Assembly (NCBI RefSeq): GCF_018131185.1
Contig: NZ_JAFCJE010000015.1
Coordinates: 1 to 64,000 of the forward strand
Reading direction: 5' to 3'
Source of the DNA: Bradyrhizobium diazoefficiens
GTDB lineage: Bacteria; Pseudomonadota; Alphaproteobacteria; Rhizobiales; Xanthobacteraceae
Length of the DNA: 64,000 bases
How positions within the stretch are numbered: position 1 is the stretch's first letter; every line of letters starts with the position of its first letter. Of this stretch, positions 61,543 through 64,000 are shown in pieces. Both the position numbers and the translations under genes were made by a program. The notes below the pieces were generated by a model that did no database searches, was not told the origin of the DNA, and worked only from the letters and a program-made list of their open reading frames with translations.

Positions 61543-62718
61543 ATGAAGGCGCTGGTTTGGCACGGCAAGGAGGATATCAGGTGCGACACCGTCACCGATC
61601 CGGAGATCCAGGACCCGCGCGACGCCATCATCAAGGTCACGAGCTGTGCCATTTGCGGATCCGACCTGCACCTGTTCCACAACTTCATCCCGGGTATGAT
61701 GCCCGGCGACATCATGGGCCACGAGACCATGGGCGAAGTGGTGGAGGTCGGCTCGGGCGTCGACGGCAAGCTGAAGAAGGGCGACCGCATCGTCGTGCCC
61801 TTCACGATCATTTGCGGCGAATGCGACCAGTGCAAGCGCGGCAATTTTTCCGTGTGCGAAACAACCAACCGCAAGCGCCATCTCGCGGACAAGGCTTTCG
61901 GACACACGACCGCCGGCCTGTTCGGCTACACCCATCTGACCGGCGGCTATCCCGGCGGGCAGGCCGAATACCTCCGCGTGCCCTATGCCGACGCCACCCA
62001 CATCAAGGTACCCGCCGGCATCCCCGACGAGCAGTTGCTGTTCCTCAGCGACATCTTCCCGACCGGCTGGCAGGCTGCCGTGCAATGCGACATTGAGCCG
62101 ACCGACACGGTCGCGATCTGGGGCTGTGGTCCCGTGGGACAGATGGCGATCCGCAGCGCCATCCTGCTCGGCGCCAACCAGGTGATCGCGATCGACTGCC
62201 TGCCCGAGCGCCTCAGCATGGCGGAAGCCGGCGGCGCCACCACGATCAATTTCGAGACCGAGAGCGTCCTCGAACGGCTCAAGGAGCTCACCGACGGCAG
62301 GGGCCCTGAAAAGTGCATCGATTGCGTCGGCATGGAATCGCACGTGATGGCTTCCCTGCCCGACACGCTGCTCGACCGCGCCAAGCAGATGGTGATGGCG
62401 GAGAGCGACCGGCCCCACGTGCTGCGCGAGATGATCTATGTCTGCCGACCCGGCGGCGTGATCTCCGTGCCGGGCGTCTATAGCGGCCTCTCCGACATGC
62501 TGCCCATGGGCGCCTTCATGAACAAGGGCCTGACGATGCGAACCGGCCAGACTCACGTCAATCGCTGGACTGACGACCTGCTCCGCCGCATCGAAGAGGG
62601 CGAGATCGACCCCTCCTTCGTCATCACCCACACCGTCCCGCTCGAGCAGGGACCGGAGATGTACCAGGTGTTTCGCGACAAGCGGGACTCCTGCGTCAAG
62701 GTCGTACTCAGGCCCTGA
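61543..62718 (+). CDS. zinc-dependent alcohol/formaldehyde dehydrogenase-like (MDR)
   Basis: 391 residues. Catalytic zinc ligands are C38 (CGSD) and H60-E61 (GHE); structural ligands C91, C94, C97 and C105 are spaced as in MDR proteins. The cofactor motif is WGCGPVGQ. The long loop after the zinc lobe and length resemble the glutathione-independent formaldehyde dehydrogenase group. ATG codons at 61540 and 61543 are adjacent; the second sits 7 bases after GGAGG and was preferred. Its small-molecule substrate is not evident. Confidence 0.87.
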   Translation: MKALVWHGKEDIRCDTVTDPEIQDPRDAIIKVTSCAICGSDLHLFHNFIPGMMPGDIMGHETMGEVVEVGSGVDGKLKKGDRIVVPFTIICGECDQCKRGNFSVCETTNRKRHLADKAFGHTTAGLFGYTHLTGGYPGGQAEYLRVPYADATHIKVPAGIPDEQLLFLSDIFPTGWQAAVQCDIEPTDTVAIWGCGPVGQMAIRSAILLGANQVIAIDCLPERLSMAEAGGATTINFETESVLERLKELTDGRGPEKCIDCVGMESHVMASLPDTLLDRAKQMVMAESDRPHVLREMIYVCRPGGVISVPGVYSGLSDMLPMGAFMNKGLTMRTGQTHVNRWTDDLLRRIEEGEIDPSFVITHTVPLEQGPEMYQVFRDKRDSCVKVVLRP

Positions 62719-62729
62719 AGGAGCAAGCC

Positions 62730-63263
62730 ATGTTTCATTTCTCCAACATCGTCCGCACCGAGGGCGATCCGAAGATCGTCGAGGGCGGCCCGAGCCTGAA
62801 GCGCCCGGTGGATCAGCTCGCCCGCGCGCTCGGCTGGTTCAGCATCGGTCTCGGCGTCGTCGAGTTGTTCGCGCCCCGCCGCGTCACGAAAACGCTCGGC
62901 ATGGAAGGCCATGAGACCATGGTCCGCGCCTTCGGCGTCCGCGAGATCGCGGCCGGGGTCATGACGCTGTCGGTCGAGAAGAACGCCGGCCTGTGGGCCC
63001 GCGTGGGCGGCGACGGCCTCGACGCCGCCGCGCTGCTCTCGGGACTGACGTCGGACAATCCCAAGAAGGGCAATATCGCATTGGCGCTATTGATGGTCGG
63101 CGGCATAGCCATGCTCGACTACCGAGCCGCGCAGGACACCAAGCCACGACGCCCGCCGCGCGATGCACGCCGCAAGCTGTATCCCAACCGCAGCGGCTTT
63201 CCCAAGGGCATCGAGAGCGTCCGGAAAGCAGCAAGGCAGATCACGGCACACGCCAAGGCATAG
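62730..63263 (+). CDS. small conserved membrane protein of unknown function
   Basis: 177 residues. Two to three hydrophobic stretches lie at about residues 32-50, 70-82 and 114-130. The C-terminal 45 residues are strongly basic (RRPPRDARRKLYPNRSG) and probably cytoplasmic. The segment LARALGWFSIGLGVVEL recalls small membrane proteins that accompany alcohol dehydrogenases and stress genes, but I recognise no function. It follows the dehydrogenase by 11 bases and precedes the GH13 gene by 17, implying one operon. Confidence 0.7.
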   Translation: MFHFSNIVRTEGDPKIVEGGPSLKRPVDQLARALGWFSIGLGVVELFAPRRVTKTLGMEGHETMVRAFGVREIAAGVMTLSVEKNAGLWARVGGDGLDAAALLSGLTSDNPKKGNIALALLMVGGIAMLDYRAAQDTKPRRPPRDARRKLYPNRSGFPKGIESVRKAARQITAHAKA

Positions 63264-63280
63264 CGAGGTGAAGCACGGCA

Positions 63281-64000
63281 ATGGGCGGGTTCAGTGATGA
63301 AGCTGCGTGGTGGCGATCCGCCGTCATCTACGAGATCGCACTGATCTCCTTCCAGGACTCGAACGGCGACGGCAGGGGCGACCTCGCCGGCCTGATGTCG
63401 CGCATCGACTACCTGAAATGGCTCGGCGTCGACGCCGTGTGGCTGACGCCGATCTACAAGAGTCCGTTCCGCGACCTCGGCTACGACATCTCCGACTATT
63501 GCTCCATCGATCCCGCCTTCGGCAGCCTGGAGGAGTTCGACCAACTGCTCGAAGAGCTGCACGCCTCGGATATCCATCTGGTCCTCGACCTCGTCCCCAA
63601 TCACACCGCGGACAATCATGCGTGGTTCGTCGAGAGTTCCAGCTCGCGCAACAGCGCCAAGGCCGATTGGTACATCTGGGCTGATCCTGCCCAGAATGGC
63701 GGCCCACCCAACAATTGGCTGAGCCGCTTCGGCGGCAGCGGCTGGGAATGGTGCGCGGCGCGGCGGCAATATTACTATCATTCCTTCCTGGTCGAGCAGC
63801 CCGACCTCAACTGGCGCAATCCGGACGTGAGGGCCGCGATCGCCGACGCCATGCGTTTCTGGCTCGACCGCGGCGTCGACGGCTTCCGCGTCGATGCCAG
63901 CGCGGTCCTGATCAAGGACGTGCTCTTGCGCGACAATCCTGCCAATCCCGATGCCAGGGGCAAGCCACCGCCGCAGCGTCAGACGCCCGTGTTCACCGAC
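63281..64000 (+). CDS. GH13 alpha-amylase-family (alpha-glucosidase-type) enzyme, 5' part only
   Basis: The first 240 codons are present; the frame is open at the window end, so the gene continues. Features of GH13 oligosaccharide hydrolases and transglycosidases are visible: FQDSNGDGRGDL, GVDAVWLTPI, LVLDLVPNHT (region I), and GVDGFRVDAS with the nucleophile Asp (region II). The usual N-terminal YQIYPRSF segment reads YEIALISF. The acid/base Glu and later regions lie beyond the edge. The start ATG follows GAGGTG. It should act on short alpha-glucans or trehalose-like sugars. Confidence 0.85.
   Translation, partial: MGGFSDEAAWWRSAVIYEIALISFQDSNGDGRGDLAGLMSRIDYLKWLGVDAVWLTPIYKSPFRDLGYDISDYCSIDPAFGSLEEFDQLLEELHASDIHLVLDLVPNHTADNHAWFVESSSSRNSAKADWYIWADPAQNGGPPNNWLSRFGGSGWEWCAARRQYYYHSFLVEQPDLNWRNPDVRAAIADAMRFWLDRGVDGFRVDASAVLIKDVLLRDNPANPDARGKPPPQRQTPVFTD

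Noticed and set aside
1..64000. Genomic island or mobile element
   Set aside because: No integrase, transposase, tRNA-flanking repeat or composition break was visible; the gene content is accessory but the sequence looks native.

Overview
The window is high-GC, densely packed chromosome with alpha-proteobacterial, Bradyrhizobium-like character. That placement is inferred from protein style, the number of ABC importers and the 4-base ATGA and TGATG gene junctions; no rRNA or marker gene is present. I see no insertion sequence, phage gene, tRNA, rRNA or CRISPR array. Nearly everything is catabolic: about sixty protein genes, of which six multi-gene ABC import systems and many amide- or ring-opening hydrolases form the bulk.

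Region 1 (130-10521, minus strand) is an amide-utilisation operon. AmiC- and AmiR-like sensor genes lie behind a leader with a clear intrinsic terminator. They are followed by a five-gene Urt/Fmd-type importer, a formamidase/acetamidase, a tandem-domain nitrilase-like protein and an SDR. A divergent arylformamidase-like hydrolase follows at 10610.

Region 2 (11588-24528) has a long minus-strand operon. It encodes a metallo-amidohydrolase, a three-subunit molybdenum hydroxylase whose iron-sulfur subunit is fused to a CoxG-like domain, a Liv-type importer and a Rieske protein. A MarR regulator and an NCS1 (cytosine/hydantoin/allantoin-type) permease lie on the other strand. The operon and the permease gene each have a sigma-54 type promoter followed by the same near-palindromic site. 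Region 3 (24575-31010) holds a dihydropyrimidinase/hydantoinase, an AMDase-like enzyme, an SsuABC-type importer, a GntR regulator and a hydantoin-racemase-like protein.

Region 4 (31007-41901) has three amidases, a polyamine-type ABC importer with its own sigma-54 promoter, a hydroxyisourate-hydrolase-like protein, an MFS carrier and a LysR regulator. Region 5 (40435-49958) is one operon joining a second polyamine-type importer, a second molybdenum hydroxylase and an amidase. The recurrent logic in regions 1-5 is import, optional ring hydroxylation and C-N bond hydrolysis, with signs of nitrogen (sigma-54) control.

Region 6 (50264-60574) switches to carbon: a LacI-controlled sugar/polyol operon with an UgpABC/MalFGK-type importer, an MDR dehydrogenase, a PfkB kinase resembling sulfofructose kinase YihV, a LacD/YihT-type aldolase and an enolase-superfamily dehydratase, plus an SDR behind lacI. 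Region 7 (60599-64000) holds an SDR, a glutathione-independent-FDH-like zinc dehydrogenase, a small membrane protein and the 5' part of a GH13 alpha-glucosidase-type gene cut by the window edge.
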